A stretch of 6,266 nucleotides of DNA from contig DHYP01000058.1 in NCBI GenBank assembly GCA_002414145.1, positions 53,531-59,796 of the forward strand, in the 5' to 3' direction. The notes below the pieces were generated by a model. That model searched no databases. It was not told the DNA's origin and saw only the letters and a list, made by a program, of their open reading frames with translations. Shown here one piece after another: positions 1 through 6,266 of the stretch; within the stretch, counting starts at the first letter, position 1, and every line of letters starts with the position of its first letter. The translations under genes and the position numbers were made by a program. Source of the DNA: Methylophilaceae bacterium UBA5127 (lineage in GTDB: Bacteria; Pseudomonadota; Gammaproteobacteria; Burkholderiales; Methylophilaceae).

Positions 1-545
1 GTGACGGTGATCATTACATTAATATGAAGCGTGGCAGTGAAATAGTTGCCAGCATGTACAATGAGTTACAAGGCTTACCTTCCGATGAGATTCTGAATAA
101 AATTGGCATGAAACTTCTGAGTACTATAGGTGGTGCGTCTGGCCCATTATTCGCCAGTTTTTTTATGAGTATGGCAAAAGTACTCAAAGAAAATGGTGGT
201 GATACCCCACTTGAGATTGCGGCAGCTTTTGCGGCTGGTGTACAAGCCATTATGCATCGTGGAAAATCCCAAGCAGGCGAAAAAACCATGTTAGATGTGC
301 TGATTCCCGTCTCGACCACGTTTACAACTGGCGCTGCTGCTCAGCAATCAATCCCTGAACTTTGTATCGCAATTAAAACTGCGGCTGACACAGGTTTGGA
401 ATCCACCCGCAACATGATTGCGACCAAAGGGCGTGCCGCTGGTTTGGGCGAACGTGCCATTGGTCATTTGGATGCAGGGGCAAAAAGTTGCCAAGTGATG
501 GTGCACACCGTATGTGACTTAATGTTAAATGAGGTTAAATCATGA
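1..545 (+). CDS. dhaL: Dihydroxyacetone kinase subunit DhaL (ADP/ATP-binding), 5' end outside window
   Basis: DhaL is the nucleotide-binding subunit of dihydroxyacetone kinase. It works with DhaK in the cytoplasm to make dihydroxyacetone phosphate. The frame is open from position 3 and gives DGDHYINMKRG before and through the ATG at 24. This aligns with the Mg-binding segment GDADHGLNMNRG of E. coli DhaL, so the ATG at 24 is internal and roughly 34 N-terminal residues lie upstream. About 180 residues are visible, against about 210 for the whole family protein. Other family blocks are GGASGPLF (from about 153), RGKSQAGEKTMLDV (from about 258) and GRAAGLGERAIGHLDAGA (from about 429). The last block resembles the capping region of PTS-dependent DhaL more than the fused ATP-dependent kinases; this comparison is from memory. 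Two positions differ from E. coli: Tyr for Gly after DGDH, and Ala for Pro in the HxDPG block. The stop overlaps the dhaK start by 4 bp, so the two subunits are probably translationally coupled. Confidence 0.95.
   Translation, partial: DGDHYINMKRGSEIVASMYNELQGLPSDEILNKIGMKLLSTIGGASGPLFASFFMSMAKVLKENGGDTPLEIAAAFAAGVQAIMHRGKSQAGEKTMLDVLIPVSTTFTTGAAAQQSIPELCIAIKTAADTGLESTRNMIATKGRAAGLGERAIGHLDAGAKSCQVMVHTVCDLMLNEVKS
530..534 (+). promoter_or_regulatory. dhaK ribosome binding site inside the dhaL 3' end
   Basis: TGAGG lies 7 nt before the dhaK ATG at 542, inside the last codons of dhaL. It supports this start and, with the ATGA stop/start overlap, suggests coupled translation of the two kinase subunits. 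Confidence 0.6.
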
Positions 546-1543
546 AAAAATTCATCAACAATGTAGATAACATGCTGACGGAAAGTCTATCTGGCTTTGC
601 TGCGGCACATCATGATTTAGTCTCTCTGCATCTCGAACCTAATTTTGTAACACGCAAGCACAAAGCCAGCAACAAAGTAGCCATTATTTCTGGCGGCGGT
701 TCAGGACATGAGCCTTTGCATGCAGGCTATATTGGTTACGGAATGCTGGATGCCGCATGCCCAGGGCAAGTATTTACTTCTCCTACGCCAGACCAAATGC
801 TGACTGCTGCAGAGACTGTTCATGCTGATAAAGGCATTCTATTTATTGTTAAAAACTACGCCGGCGATGTGATGAACTTTGAAATGGCAGCAGAAATGCT
901 GCCTTTCGAACATGCGACTGTGCTAACAAGTGACGATTGTGCGGTGATCAACAGCACTTATACCACGGGTCGTCGAGGTGTGGCAGGCACAGTGATTGTC
1001 GAAAAGTGTGTGGGCAGTTTAGCTGAAACAGGTGCAGACTTAGCCACCTGTAAAGCATTAGGGGATCTGGTCAATGCACGTACTGCCAGCATTGGCGTAG
1101 CGCTCACCAGCTGTACTGTTCCTGCCGCTGGCCGCCCCACGTTTGATATTTCTGATACAGAAATTGAAATGGGTGTGGGCATTCATGGTGAGCCAGGTCG
1201 CAGACGTGAAGCCATGCGAGAGGCTGACGCTATTGTAAAAGACTGTATACAAGCGATTTTAGCCGACCTTCAGGCGACTCTAGCGACAGACACCAACAAA
1301 GAAATCCTATTACTGGTCAATGGCTTAGGTGCAACTCCACTGATGGAGCTGTACCTTATCTATCACAAAGCAGCCAGCTTGTTGCAACAAGCTCACCTAA
1401 CGATTGCTCGGAGCTTAGTCGGCAATTACACCACCGCAATTGACATGGCGGGCGCCTCTATTACCGTATGCGTTTTAAACGATACGATTAAAACACTTTG
1501 GGATGCACCAGTGCACACACCAGCATTACGTTGGGGGTGTTAG
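542..1543 (+). CDS. dhaK: Dihydroxyacetone kinase substrate-binding subunit DhaK
   Basis: DhaK binds dihydroxyacetone covalently and presents it to DhaL for phosphorylation to dihydroxyacetone phosphate. The 333-residue protein is complete; E. coli DhaK is about 356, so this one is a compact version. Family motifs are all present: GGGSGHEPLHAGYIGYGML (from residue 51), FTSPTPDQ (from 78), KNYAGDVMNFE (104-114), TGRRGVAGT (142-150), CTVPAAGRP (from 191), GVGIHGEPG (211-219), LVNGLGATPLMELY (from 258) and the C-terminal LWDAPVHTPALRWG. By homology, His215 in IHGEPG forms the hemiaminal with the substrate, and Asp109 and His56 are the acid/base residues at the active site; all three are intact. 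The segment after HGEPG is shorter than in E. coli. The gene follows dhaL with a 4-bp overlap, the reverse of the E. coli K-L-M order. No dhaM is visible downstream, so whether phosphate comes from a PTS chain or from ATP cannot be decided here. Confidence 0.97.
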   Translation: MKKFINNVDNMLTESLSGFAAAHHDLVSLHLEPNFVTRKHKASNKVAIISGGGSGHEPLHAGYIGYGMLDAACPGQVFTSPTPDQMLTAAETVHADKGILFIVKNYAGDVMNFEMAAEMLPFEHATVLTSDDCAVINSTYTTGRRGVAGTVIVEKCVGSLAETGADLATCKALGDLVNARTASIGVALTSCTVPAAGRPTFDISDTEIEMGVGIHGEPGRRREAMREADAIVKDCIQAILADLQATLATDTNKEILLLVNGLGATPLMELYLIYHKAASLLQQAHLTIARSLVGNYTTAIDMAGASITVCVLNDTIKTLWDAPVHTPALRWGC

Positions 1544-1806
1544 ACTTCTTTCCACGCTGCATGTTGATCTACCCATCTTAGTGCTAGCCAGTACCAAATA
1601 GTGAGCGGCAGCATAGAGATCGACCAAGTCCAATCGTGAATCAAGAACAGTTTAAGTACCAGCGGATTTCCACTCAATTGCGACCAAGGAATACTGTAGA
1701 ACGCAAAAACAATACAACTGATGATCATCCAAATTGCGGATTTGCGTGTGCGGATATTGGCGTACACCAATTTAACCCAAAGTGGGGTATGTTCTAATAT
1801 TTTCAT
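1540..1806 (-). CDS. Small Trp-rich two-helix membrane protein, unknown function
   Basis: This 88-residue protein is not one I recognise. A basic N-terminal stretch (R19, R21, K22) precedes a likely membrane segment at about residues 24-41, and a second at about 60-78, separated by a short polar loop. This predicts a helical hairpin in the inner membrane with the N terminus in the cytoplasm. Nine of the 88 residues are tryptophan, clustered at helix ends (W59, W61, W71, W73, W78). There is no signal-peptidase site or known catalytic motif that I can see. The ATG at 1804-1806 is preceded by a modest AGAAAG, 4 nt away. The gene begins 19 bp after the glnE stop on the same strand, so it is probably read from the glnE promoter. 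Its TAA stop overlaps the dhaK TAG. The tight spacing and membrane-protein composition favour a real gene, but coding status is inferred without homologue evidence. Confidence 0.7.
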   Translation of the reverse strand: MKILEHTPLWVKLVYANIRTRKSAIWMIISCIVFAFYSIPWSQLSGNPLVLKLFLIHDWTWSISMLPLTIWYWLALRWVDQHAAWKEV

Positions 1807-1825
1807 AAGGCTTTCTACTGTAAAG

Positions 1826-4537
1826 TCAATCGAGTAATACTTGTTGCCACAATAATAACACTGCGGTGCGATGTGCTTCTATTTCTGAGATCTGCACTTT
1901 AGCTTCTTTTTCTTGCAGCCGTGTGCTATGTATGATGATGCGGTATGCACGATACGCATTAGCAACCTTTTCTGCAATAGCCTGCTCGATTAAACCTAAC
2001 GCAGCTAGCGTATGCAATAAAGCAATATTGCCAATGTTTTCAATCAATTGCGCATGAGTATTTGCATAACGCAACACCAGATACTGCACAATAAATTCCA
2101 CATCAATAATACCGCCAGCATCATGCTTAACATCAAACCATTCCGCCTGAGGCTTGTGTGTAGCACGCATTTTCTGGCGCATATCAACCACTTCCGCTTT
2201 CAGCCCATCTTCATCACGCGTCTTCATCAGCACCTTGTGGCGAACTGACTCAAAACTTGCTCCCACATGGTTATCACCAGCAACAAATCTTGCGCGTGTA
2301 ATGGCTTGGTGCTCCCAAACCCATGCTTTATTGAGTTGATAATCAGTAAATGCTTCTACACTACTCACCAATAAACCGCTGTTACCATCTGGACGTAACT
2401 GCAAATCGGTCTCATACAACAAACCTGCGTTAGTCAAACTGTTAAACCAATTGTTAATACGCTGTGCAAATTTTGCATAAATCTCTGCGGCATCTGGGTG
2501 TGCGTCGTTATACAGAAAAATAATATCTAAATCAGACATATAGCCCAGCTCTTTTCCACCCAATTTACCATACCCGATAATTGCGAACTGAGGTGTTTCC
2601 TGATGTTTAAAGCGCAACGACTGCCAGACTGTTTGCAAACTCACCTGTAAAATCACTTGCGCCAGACCGCTCAAATAATCAGACAAACGCTCCAGAGGCA
2701 GTTGTGCTGCCACATCTTGAGCAGCAAATCGCAACACGGTGCTATGTTTAAAGTGACGCATCGCATCCATCTGCGCTTCTACATCACCCTCCAACTGCTG
2801 CATTTTCTTTTCAAGCTCTGATTTTAAAACGGAAAAATCTGGCACTGCATATAAGTTTTGTGTATTGAGTAGTTCGTCCAAAAGAATAGGATGTGCTGAT
2901 AAATATTGCGCCAGCCATGGGCTTGCTGCACACAGTTTAACAACTAACGCCAACGCATCCGGAAACTCTGCTAATAAAGCCAAATAACTCGCACGACGAC
3001 ATATGCTTTCTAATAAATTGATGGTGCGTACCAACGCATCATCTGGTTGCGGCGTCTGCGCTGCCTGATGAATCACCAATGGCATTAAACGGTCTAGCCT
3101 AGTCTTACTTTGTTGCGGTAGCTGCTGGTAACGGCTGCTCGCATGTAATGTATTTAAGCGACGCAGCGTTTCCATCGCATCCTGATAGCCAGACTGGTAC
3201 AAATATTCACAAGCCTCGTCCGCTGGCGTCACGCCCTGCCAAATAGCATGTGCTTCTACATGCGACTCCCTCTGTGTATCGCTAAAGGTCGCATCAAAAT
3301 GCGATTGCACAATCGCGCGGTACTGGTTTAACTGATTGATAAATGTATCCCAATCATGCATCTGCATCATCTTTAGAATACGTTGCTTGGTTTCAAGTGA
3401 CTTTGGTAAATCTTGCGTTTGCTGATCATCCACATACATCAGGCGATGCTCTAGATGACGCAAAAAAATATAACATTGAGTAAGTTCAGCCACGGCCGTT
3501 TGTGAGATTAAGCCTTTGTCACCCAATACTTTTAAGGTCTGAAGCGTCGGTTTTATTTGTAAATCAGCATCTTGTCCACCGCGGATCAGCTGAAATAACT
3601 GCACAATAAATTCAATTTCCCTTATACCGCCGCGCCCTAATTTAATATTGTCTTCTAATCCACGCTGCACAACATCGCGCTGTATTTGCAACTTCAAATC
3701 TCGCATGGCGGAATATGCATTAAAATCCAGATACTTTCTAAAAATAAATGGCCTTAGCAGTTTATTGATGGCAGTAGAAGGTCCTGCCACTACACGTCCT
3801 TTTATCCATGCATAGCGCTCCCACTCACGCCCATAGTTTTGATAGTAGTCTTCTAACGCATCTAGCGAACTGACCAAAGCACCTTCCGAACCAAACGGTC
3901 GTAAGCGCATATCGACACGAAAAACAAAACCATCTTCAGTGACTTCATCCAGCGCCGCAATCACTTTTTTAGCCAACTTAGTAAAAAACATTTGATTGCT
4001 GATGGATTCTGCACCATCTGTTTGTCCGTCCTGTTCATAGGAAAAAATTAAATCAATGTCAGAAGACACATTGAGCTCACTCCCACCTAACTTGCCCATC
4101 CCTACGACAATCAAAGACTGCGGCGCTTGCGTTAAGCTTCTGGGTGTTCCATGTTGAGTAATAAGCTGAGCCTGATGAAATGCAATCGCCTGTTGTATCG
4201 TGAGCTCTGCCAGCGCAGAAGTAATGGTCACGACCTCTTCAAAATCAGCTAGACCATTGATATCTCTTACTATCGTTCTTGCTAAAACATGCTGCCTTAA
4301 CTGACGCAAACGTTGTTTTAATGCAATTTCATCATCAATTTTTTTTCGCAAAAACCAGGTCTGCATGTCTTTTATTAGATAAGCTTGATGCAGATTTTCT
4401 AGCAAATCATTCAGCAGAAGAGCATCTTTAGACAACAACCTTGTCAAAAAAGGACTGCAACTGGCAGCATGTATTAAATAGCCCGCTTCTCTAGACGTGG
4501 CGCGGTTTTCTGTTAGAATCATATCCCATGTCAGCAT
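1826..4537 (-). CDS. glnE: Bifunctional glutamine synthetase adenylyltransferase/adenylyl-removing enzyme GlnE
   Basis: GlnE adds AMP to a tyrosine of glutamine synthetase when nitrogen is plentiful, and removes it by phosphorolysis when nitrogen is short, under control of PII proteins and glutamine. The 903-residue protein is complete; E. coli GlnE is 946. It shows the family's two nucleotidyltransferase halves. The N-terminal, adenylyl-removing half has GMGKLGGSELNVSSDIDLIF (146-165; Asp160 and Asp162), FRVDMRLRPFG (third Asp at 209) and GRGGIREIEFIVQ (301-313). The C-terminal, adenylylating half has GYGKLGGKELGYMSDLDIIF (655-674; Asp669 and Asp671), YETDLQLRPDG (Asp711) and AGGIIDVEFIVQYL (from 807). 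All metal-binding aspartates are intact in both halves, so both activities are expected. The missing length is in the N terminus and the inter-domain linker. The start at 4537 is the first in-frame ATG after an upstream TAA. AGGA lies about 11 nt before it. A second ATG at codon 6 is less well placed. The small membrane gene follows after 19 bp. Confidence 0.98.
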   Translation of the reverse strand: MLTWDMILTENRATSREAGYLIHAASCSPFLTRLLSKDALLLNDLLENLHQAYLIKDMQTWFLRKKIDDEIALKQRLRQLRQHVLARTIVRDINGLADFEEVVTITSALAELTIQQAIAFHQAQLITQHGTPRSLTQAPQSLIVVGMGKLGGSELNVSSDIDLIFSYEQDGQTDGAESISNQMFFTKLAKKVIAALDEVTEDGFVFRVDMRLRPFGSEGALVSSLDALEDYYQNYGREWERYAWIKGRVVAGPSTAINKLLRPFIFRKYLDFNAYSAMRDLKLQIQRDVVQRGLEDNIKLGRGGIREIEFIVQLFQLIRGGQDADLQIKPTLQTLKVLGDKGLISQTAVAELTQCYIFLRHLEHRLMYVDDQQTQDLPKSLETKQRILKMMQMHDWDTFINQLNQYRAIVQSHFDATFSDTQRESHVEAHAIWQGVTPADEACEYLYQSGYQDAMETLRRLNTLHASSRYQQLPQQSKTRLDRLMPLVIHQAAQTPQPDDALVRTINLLESICRRASYLALLAEFPDALALVVKLCAASPWLAQYLSAHPILLDELLNTQNLYAVPDFSVLKSELEKKMQQLEGDVEAQMDAMRHFKHSTVLRFAAQDVAAQLPLERLSDYLSGLAQVILQVSLQTVWQSLRFKHQETPQFAIIGYGKLGGKELGYMSDLDIIFLYNDAHPDAAEIYAKFAQRINNWFNSLTNAGLLYETDLQLRPDGNSGLLVSSVEAFTDYQLNKAWVWEHQAITRARFVAGDNHVGASFESVRHKVLMKTRDEDGLKAEVVDMRQKMRATHKPQAEWFDVKHDAGGIIDVEFIVQYLVLRYANTHAQLIENIGNIALLHTLAALGLIEQAIAEKVANAYRAYRIIIHSTRLQEKEAKVQISEIEAHRTAVLLLWQQVLLD

Positions 4538-4569
4538 GCTTTTTTGAATCCTATGTAAGTCCTGACTCG

Positions 4570-4575
4570 ATTATA
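4570..4575 (-). promoter_or_regulatory. Candidate glnE -10 box (TATAAT)
   Basis: Read on the minus strand this is a perfect TATAAT, 32 nt before the glnE ATG, which would give a 5' leader of roughly 25 nt. No good -35 sits at 16-18 bp; the best-looking TTTACA is 23 bp away. This is therefore either a weak or activator-dependent promoter, or chance in AT-rich DNA. Confidence 0.35.
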
Positions 4576-4610
4576 TAACGTCTTGTAATTTATAAATGTG
4601 TAAAGTCTTT

Positions 4611-4617
4611 AGGGGAG
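4611..4617 (+). promoter_or_regulatory. acs ribosome binding site
   Basis: AGGGGAG ends 4 nt before the ATG at 4622. It is the only purine-rich Shine-Dalgarno-like run upstream of acs, and it fixes the start of that gene. Confidence 0.7.
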
Positions 4618-4621
4618 TGTA

Positions 4622-6266
4622 ATGTCCATTGAATCCGTAATGCATGAAAACCGCGTTTTTGAGCCTAATCCTACTTTTGTAAAGTCAGCCACAGTATCTG
4701 GCATGCAAACTTATGAACAGCTCTGCGCTGAAGCTAATGCAGACTATGAAGGTTTTTGGGCTAAATTAGCACGTGAACTTTTAGTTTGGCATAAACCGTT
4801 TACCAAAACGCTCAACCAAGACAACGCGCCCTTTTACAAATGGTTTGAAGATGGCGAACTCAACGTCTCAGCCAATTGCTTAGATAAACATCTAGACACT
4901 ATCCCCAACAAAGTTGCCATTATTTTTGAAGCAGATAATGGTGATGTTAAAACAGTCACTTACCGTGCGCTATATGAACAAGTGTGCCAATTTGCCAATG
5001 GTCTTAAAACACTTAACCTTAAGCTTGGTGACCGTGTAATCACTTACTTACCCATGGGCATCGAGGCTGTCGTCGCCATGCAGGCATGTGCGCGCTTAGG
5101 CATTATTCACTCAGTAGTATTTGGCGGATTTTCCGCTAAAAGTCTGAATGAACGCATTATTGACGCAGGTGCTGTCGCCGTGATTACTGCCGATGGTCAA
5201 TTCCGTGGTGGCAAAACCTTACCGCTTAAACAAGCAGTGGATGAAGGTATTGCTATGGGTGGATGCGAAAGTATACAGCATGTGGTTGTTCTCAAAAAAA
5301 CTGGACAACCCGTTGATTGGCAAGCCAATAATATTTGGTGGTATGATCTAATCGCGCACCAAACGAACACATGCCCACCTGTCATGGTCAATGCAGAGCA
5401 TCCATTATTTCTGCTCTATACCTCAGGTTCTACAGGCAAACCTAAAGGCGTGCAACACAGTTCAGCAGGATATTTATTACACGCGATGAACACCATGCGT
5501 TGGACGTTTGACATTAAATCTGAAGATGTTTATTGGTGTACGGCTGATGTGGGTTGGATTACTGGCCATAGCTATGTGACGTATGGTCCGCTAGCGATGG
5601 GTGCCACACAAATTGTGTTTGAAGGCATCCCGACTTATCCCAATGCTGGACGTTTCTGGCAAATGATAGAAAAACATCAAGTCAGTATTTTCTATACGGC
5701 TCCCACTGCAATACGTTCACTCATTAAAGCAGGAGAAACTGACCATAACACACACCCAAGTCAATTCAACCTAAGCAGTCTAAGATTACTTGGCACAGTA
5801 GGTGAGCCCATCAATCCTGAAGCTTGGATGTGGTATTACGAACAAGTGGGCGGTAGCCGTTGCCCTATTGTAGATACGTTCTGGCAAACTGAAACGGGCG
5901 GTCACGTCATCACGCCTTTACCAGGTGCGACCCCGTTGGTTCCCGGCTCATGTACGCTTCCATTCCCTGGTATCGACATCGATGTGGTAGATGAAACTGG
6001 TAACGCAACCCCTTGGGGCAATGGTGGCTTATTAGTCATCAAAAAACCTTGGCCATCCATGATCCGTACAATCTATAACGATCCTGAGCGCTATCAGCAC
6101 AGTTATTTTCCTGCAGAGTTAGGCGGCAACCTATATCTTGCTGGCGATGGTGCGATTCGTGATGCGAAAACGGGCTATTTCACGATTATGGGACGCATTG
6201 ACGACGTACTCAATGTGTCTGGGCACCGCTTAGGTACGATGGAAATTGAATCTGCCTTAGTCGCTA
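4622..6266 (+). CDS. acs: Acetyl-CoA synthetase (AMP-forming), 3' end outside window
   Basis: Acs converts acetate, ATP and CoA to acetyl-CoA, AMP and PPi through acetyl-AMP. It lets the cell scavenge acetate. The frame stays open from the ATG at 4622 to the window edge: 548 residues, against 652 in E. coli, so about 100 C-terminal residues are missing, including the regulatory lysine of the PKTRSGK motif. Visible blocks are the N-terminal WHKPF and [15 protein letters not shown], the AMP-binding P-loop [11 protein letters not shown] (266-276), GWITGHSY (from 311), [23 protein letters not shown] (418-427) and the hinge [13 protein letters not shown] (524-536; hinge Asp527). Trp421 matches the Trp414 that limits the carboxylate pocket of Salmonella Acs to acetate. 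With Ile313, Thr314 and the Val of TVGEP, this argues for acetate rather than a longer acid. Phe420 replaces the first Trp of the usual DTWWQTE. The gene is divergent from glnE across 84 bp. Confidence 0.97.
   Translation, partial: MSIESVMHENRVFEPNPTFVKSATVSGMQTYEQLCAEANADYEGFWAKLARELLVWHKPFTKTLNQDNAPFYKWFEDGELNVSANCLDKHLDTIPNKVAIIFEADNGDVKTVTYRALYEQVCQFANGLKTLNLKLGDRVITYLPMGIEAVVAMQACARLGIIHSVVFGGFSAKSLNERIIDAGAVAVITADGQFRGGKTLPLKQAVDEGIAMGGCESIQHVVVLKKTGQPVDWQANNIWWYDLIAHQTNTCPPVMVNAEHPLFLLYTSGSTGKPKGVQHSSAGYLLHAMNTMRWTFDIKSEDVYWCTADVGWITGHSYVTYGPLAMGATQIVFEGIPTYPNAGRFWQMIEKHQVSIFYTAPTAIRSLIKAGETDHNTHPSQFNLSSLRLLGTVGEPINPEAWMWYYEQVGGSRCPIVDTFWQTETGGHVITPLPGATPLVPGSCTLPFPGIDIDVVDETGNATPWGNGGLLVIKKPWPSMIRTIYNDPERYQHSYFPAELGGNLYLAGDGAIRDAKTGYFTIMGRIDDVLNVSGHRLGTMEIESALVA

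Larger units (their letters stand above)
4538..4621. other. Divergent glnE/acs intergenic control region
   Basis: This 84-bp AT-rich gap is the only real non-coding stretch in the window and must hold the start signals for both divergent genes unless they are read from inside the neighbours. It contains the palindrome TTATATAA (4571-4578) and a second perfect 10-bp palindrome, ATTTATAAAT (4588-4597). For acs, a weak candidate promoter is CTGACT (4562-4567), then 16 bp, then TGTAAT (4584-4589). The glnE candidate -10 overlaps this region on the other strand. No hairpin followed by a T run is visible in either direction. The promoter pairs are inferred by eye, and the -35 elements are poor. Confidence 0.6.

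Noticed and set aside
14..319. Minus-strand open frame opposite dhaL, about 100 codons
   Set aside because: It lies wholly antisense to well-conserved DhaL coding sequence and resembles no protein I know.
958..1252. Two minus-strand open frames opposite dhaK
   Set aside because: Both are antisense shadows of conserved DhaK codons, in two different frames, with no independent support.
1544..1825. Possible non-coding spacer between dhaK and glnE
   Set aside because: It is almost fully occupied by the 88-codon membrane-protein frame, leaving just 19 bp before glnE.
1866..2339. Three overlapping plus-strand open frames opposite the glnE 3' end
   Set aside because: They are short, in different frames, and lie over conserved GlnE C-terminal domain sequence on the other strand.
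2500..4100. Similar protein stretches in the two halves of glnE, suggesting a recent duplication
   Set aside because: This is the ancient two-domain architecture shared by all GlnE proteins, not a new repeat.
5197..5391. Minus-strand 64-codon open frame opposite acs
   Set aside because: It is antisense to conserved acetyl-CoA synthetase sequence and has no recognisable features.
1..6266. CRISPR array, tRNA/rRNA gene, insertion sequence, prophage or toxin-antitoxin module
   Set aside because: I saw no regularly spaced repeats, tRNA-like cloverleaf, transposase motifs or terminal inverted repeats; conserved metabolic genes fill the window.

Overview
The window reads as ordinary chromosomal DNA of a Gram-negative proteobacterium, most likely a beta- or gammaproteobacterium. 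It has moderate-to-low GC, a full-length two-domain GlnE, and proteobacterial-type DhaK, DhaL and Acs sequences. A methylotroph-like betaproteobacterium is possible, but the sequence alone does not settle the lineage. Coding density is very high: five genes and one 84-bp intergenic gap account for nearly everything.

Layout. (1) Positions 1-545, plus strand: the 3' part of dhaL, entering the window already in frame. It overlaps by 4 bp (ATGA) with (2) dhaK at 542-1543, and the two form a dihydroxyacetone kinase operon in the order L-K. (3) Positions 1540-1806, minus strand: a small tryptophan-rich protein of unknown function with two predicted membrane segments. Its stop codon overlaps the dhaK stop in a tail-to-tail arrangement. 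(4) Positions 1826-4537, minus strand: glnE, the bifunctional glutamine synthetase adenylyltransferase/deadenylase, whose 3' end lies 19 bp upstream of the small gene, so the two are probably co-transcribed. (5) Positions 4538-4621: the divergent glnE/acs control region. (6) From 4622 to the window edge, plus strand: acs, acetyl-CoA synthetase, lacking its last roughly 100 residues.

Functionally, DhaK-DhaL phosphorylates dihydroxyacetone to feed triose phosphate metabolism. Acs activates acetate to acetyl-CoA, and GlnE sets glutamine synthetase activity according to nitrogen status. These are separate housekeeping and carbon-entry functions that happen to be adjacent; nothing in the sequence ties them into one system.

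I found no RNA gene, mobile element, CRISPR array, or clear candidate for a novel system. The points most worth a second look are the uncharacterised small membrane gene behind glnE, the terminator-less convergent overlap with dhaK, substitutions at conserved positions of DhaL, and the true (upstream) extent of dhaL.
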